A stretch of 7,556 nt of DNA. Source: Chloroflexota bacterium (GTDB taxonomy: Bacteria; Chloroflexota; Limnocylindria; Limnocylindrales; CSP1-4). Positions 5,765 to 7,556 of this stretch are shown piece by piece. The first letter of the stretch is position 1. The number at the start of each line of letters is the position of its first letter. A model generated the notes under the pieces. The model had not been told where the DNA came from. It searched no databases and was given only the letters and a program-made list of their open reading frames with translations. The stretch covers positions 1 through 7,556 of the forward strand of contig JACDAV010000206.1 in the NCBI GenBank assembly GCA_013695255.1. The letters run 5' to 3'. Position numbers and translations under genes: made by a program.

Positions 5765-6711
5765 CCTCGGTCCGGCGGCTCCCATTCCGGCCAGCCGAGC
5801 GAGAGTGTCGCGAGGCGATCTCGCCAGGCGCCACCCGCCCGCGCCGAGACGATCGCCAGGCCGTCGCGCATGCCCGCGCCGGAGACCGGCAGCCGCTCGA
5901 CGCCATACCGCTCGAGGACGGCGGCGAGGATCGCCGCGCCGGCCGGCAGGAGGCGGGCGCGGAGCGGACGCAGACCGTAGCGGGCGGCGACGGCCTCGGC
6001 CGGCTCGCGCGCCAGGATCGCGAGGGCCTCGCGAATCCGCTCCGGGGTCAGCGTTCGGTCGATCATGGCGACCGGGAGGAGCTTGAGCAGGTTGTCCGCC
6101 GTGCCGCCCACCGCCACCAGCTCGGACGGCCTCATCTCCGGCGCGGGCGCGATGCGGGCGCGCGCCTCGCCGCGCATGGCCTCGAGACTCGCGCCCGTCG
6201 GCGGATCCTCGAGCGCGAACCGCGCGGTCAGGCGGGCGGCGCCCAGCCGGAACCCGGCGACCGTCGCCGGGCGGTCCGCGCCGACCACGATCAGCTCGGT
6301 CGATCCACCGCCAACGTCCACCACGGCCAGCTCGCCGGTGACCGGGCGACCGGCCGTCACGCCGACCAGCGTCAGCAGCGCCTCCTCGTCGTGGCTGATC
6401 ACGTGGAGCGGCAGCCCGAGGTCGCGCTCGATCGCGCGAACGGCGCGTGCCGCGTCCAGCGCGCGCCGAAGCGGCTCCGTGCCCACGGCAGTCAGCCCGG
6501 GCGCGCCGAGCGTACGGGCCCGCTCGGCGAAGCCGCGCAGGTTGGCCACCAGCTCGGCCGTCACCTCCTCGCCGAGGGTTCCTCGCTCGTCCACGACCGC
6601 ACCGAGGTCCAGGAAGACCGACTCGTCGGCCAGGGCACGGACCTGTCGCGCCTCGAGGGAGGCGACGAGCAGGTGCGCGGACGTCGAACCGACGTCCGCG
6701 GCCGCGGACAC
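5755..6711 (-). CDS. Ppx/GppA-family phosphatase (probable exopolyphosphatase)
   Basis: This family removes terminal phosphates from polyphosphate (Ppx) or the 5' phosphate of pppGpp (GppA). The 318-residue protein has the actin-like ASKHA fold motifs: phosphate-1 loop DVGSTS (6-11), the EEA motif (109-111) with E110 the likely catalytic glutamate, phosphate-2 loop DVGGGSTEL (132-140), VGGTADN (201-207) and the closing SGAGMRDGL (277-285). It lacks the C-terminal HD-like domain of E. coli Ppx, so it is the short single-module form seen in mycobacteria. Family positions that usually read SGEEEA are SHDEEA here. GTG 6711 places the first Asp six residues in, as usual; no clear ribosome site precedes it, and it lies 28 bases after the upstream phosphoesterase stop, so co-transcription is likely. 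It faces ppk1/CYTH-CHAD across a 10-base gap, which favours a polyphosphate-degrading role, but sequence alone does not separate Ppx from GppA. Confidence 0.9.
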   Translation of the reverse strand: MSAAADVGSTSAHLLVASLEARQVRALADESVFLDLGAVVDERGTLGEEVTAELVANLRGFAERARTLGAPGLTAVGTEPLRRALDAARAVRAIERDLGLPLHVISHDEEALLTLVGVTAGRPVTGELAVVDVGGGSTELIVVGADRPATVAGFRLGAARLTARFALEDPPTGASLEAMRGEARARIAPAPEMRPSELVAVGGTADNLLKLLPVAMIDRTLTPERIREALAILAREPAEAVAARYGLRPLRARLLPAGAAILAAVLERYGVERLPVSGAGMRDGLAIVSARAGGAWRDRLATLSLGWPEWEPPDRGPA

Positions 6712-6739
6712 CCGGGCGATCAGGGCCCGACCCCCGCTG

Positions 6740-7552
6740 TCAGCCCGCCGACGCGAATACCACGCCCTCCGCCGGCGGACCGCCCGGCCCGCCCACCCGG
6801 AAGGGGCCGCCCTTCTCCAGGTACACCCGCCGGGCCGGCACAGACACCACCTCGAGCTCCGGGTAGCGAAGGGCGGTCAGACGGTGGCCGAACACACAGC
6901 CGGTGTCGATGTCGATCGTGTTGTTGCGCCACACGGGATCGACCACCGGGGTGTGACCGTAGACGACCCTCGCCGAGCCGCCGTAGCTCGCCGCCCAGTC
7001 GACCCGGAGGGGGAGGCCGTACTGGTCCTCGCCCTTGAGCGTCTCGCCGTACATGGCGAAGGCCCGGACGCGGCGACCCTCCCGCCCGTGCAGCCCCTCC
7101 GGCAGGCCGGCATGGGCGACGACGAGCCGGCCGTCGTCGAGGACGAGGTGACTCGGCAGACCGGCAAGGAACGCCTCGACATCCCGGCGGAACCGTGCCG
7201 GCTCCTTCTTGAGCTGCTCGAGCGAAACCTCGAGCCCTCTGGAAACCTTGACCGCCCGGCCGCGCAGGGCCCTGAGCAGCTTGTCGTCGTGATTGCCGAC
7301 CGTCACGGACAGGGTCCCGGCTTCGGCCATGACCATCGCGACCCGGAGCAGGGCCGCGATCGCCGGGCCGCGATCCACCAGGTCCCCGGCGATCACGAGG
7401 TGCCGGCCGGGAGGCGGCGTCCAGATGCCGCCTGCAGGCTCCGCCGTCCAGCCGAGCAGCCCGAGAAGGTCGCCGAACTCCGCCAGGCAGCCGTGCACGT
7501 CGGTCAGGATGTCGAAGCGCCCCGGCAGGCGGCGATCGGCGCTCGGCTGCAT
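6740..7552 (-). CDS. Pnkp-type calcineurin-like phosphoesterase
   Basis: A metallophosphoesterase of 270 residues. All metal-site motifs are present: DVH (D18, H20), GDLVDRG (56-62), GNHD (86-89), H147 in VVAHAGLPE, YGHTP with H200, and D216 in DIDTGC. The sequence resembles the phosphatase domain of bacterial polynucleotide kinase-phosphatase (Pnkp) more than PrpE or ApaH, with GNHDDKLLRALRG, AMYGET, VVYGHTPV and TGCVFGHRLTALRYPE. From memory, the Clostridium thermocellum Pnkp residues D233, R237, N263, H323, H376 and D392 map here at a constant offset of 176 without gaps. No ligase domain follows: the protein ends about 30 residues after SVPARRVY in a Gly/Pro-rich tail. ATG 7552 lies just before the domain, but the frame stays open to the window edge, so an upstream kinase domain is possible. 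Likely activities are 2',3'-cyclic or 2'/3'-phosphate removal or general phosphodiesterase; substrate is unproven. Confidence 0.88.
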   Translation of the reverse strand: MQPSADRRLPGRFDILTDVHGCLAEFGDLLGLLGWTAEPAGGIWTPPPGRHLVIAGDLVDRGPAIAALLRVAMVMAEAGTLSVTVGNHDDKLLRALRGRAVKVSRGLEVSLEQLKKEPARFRRDVEAFLAGLPSHLVLDDGRLVVAHAGLPEGLHGREGRRVRAFAMYGETLKGEDQYGLPLRVDWAASYGGSARVVYGHTPVVDPVWRNNTIDIDTGCVFGHRLTALRYPELEVVSVPARRVYLEKGGPFRVGGPGGPPAEGVVFASAG

Positions 7553-7556
7553 GGAC

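Overview
The window is uniformly very GC-rich, coding-dense bacterial chromosome. GTG is used as a start at least as often as ATG, and neighbouring genes overlap or nearly touch. Gene content and protein style suggest a high-GC Chloroflexota lineage (for example Limnocylindria-like) or, less likely, an Actinomycetota. This is an inference from composition and protein resemblance; there is no rRNA or other phylogenetic marker. I see no mobile element, CRISPR array, tRNA or rRNA gene.

Layout. Positions 1-417 are non-coding, with a hairpin (97-119), short repeats and a 21-bp tandem repeat that runs into a good -10 box just before the first gene. A plus-strand cluster follows: a DUF971 protein (418-831), a YbjQ/UPF0145 protein (828-1172, ATGA overlap) and a small two-helix membrane protein (1180-1533). 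After a 117-base gap with a possible promoter and a foldable leader come polyphosphate kinase 1 (1651-3894) and a CYTH-CHAD protein (3891-5744), joined by a GTGA overlap. Ten bases later, convergent on the minus strand, lie a Ppx/GppA-family phosphatase (5755-6711) and, upstream of it, a calcineurin-like phosphoesterase (6740-7552) whose 5' end is at the window edge.

Functional reading. The core is a polyphosphate module. PPK1 makes polyphosphate from ATP. The CYTH-CHAD protein pairs a triphosphate-tunnel hydrolase fold with a helical polyphosphate-binding domain. The convergent Ppx/GppA protein probably removes terminal phosphates from polyphosphate or (p)ppGpp. The phosphoesterase looks like the phosphatase domain of bacterial Pnkp RNA-repair enzymes, without a following ligase domain. 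The two facing transcription units therefore probably encode synthesis plus binding/processing on one side and degradation on the other.

I did not find a clearly new multi-gene system. The points most worth checking are the likely leaderless promoter built on the 21-bp repeat, the Pnkp-like phosphatase apparently detached from its ligase, the foldable ppk1 leader, and the second CxCxxC motif in the DUF971 protein.
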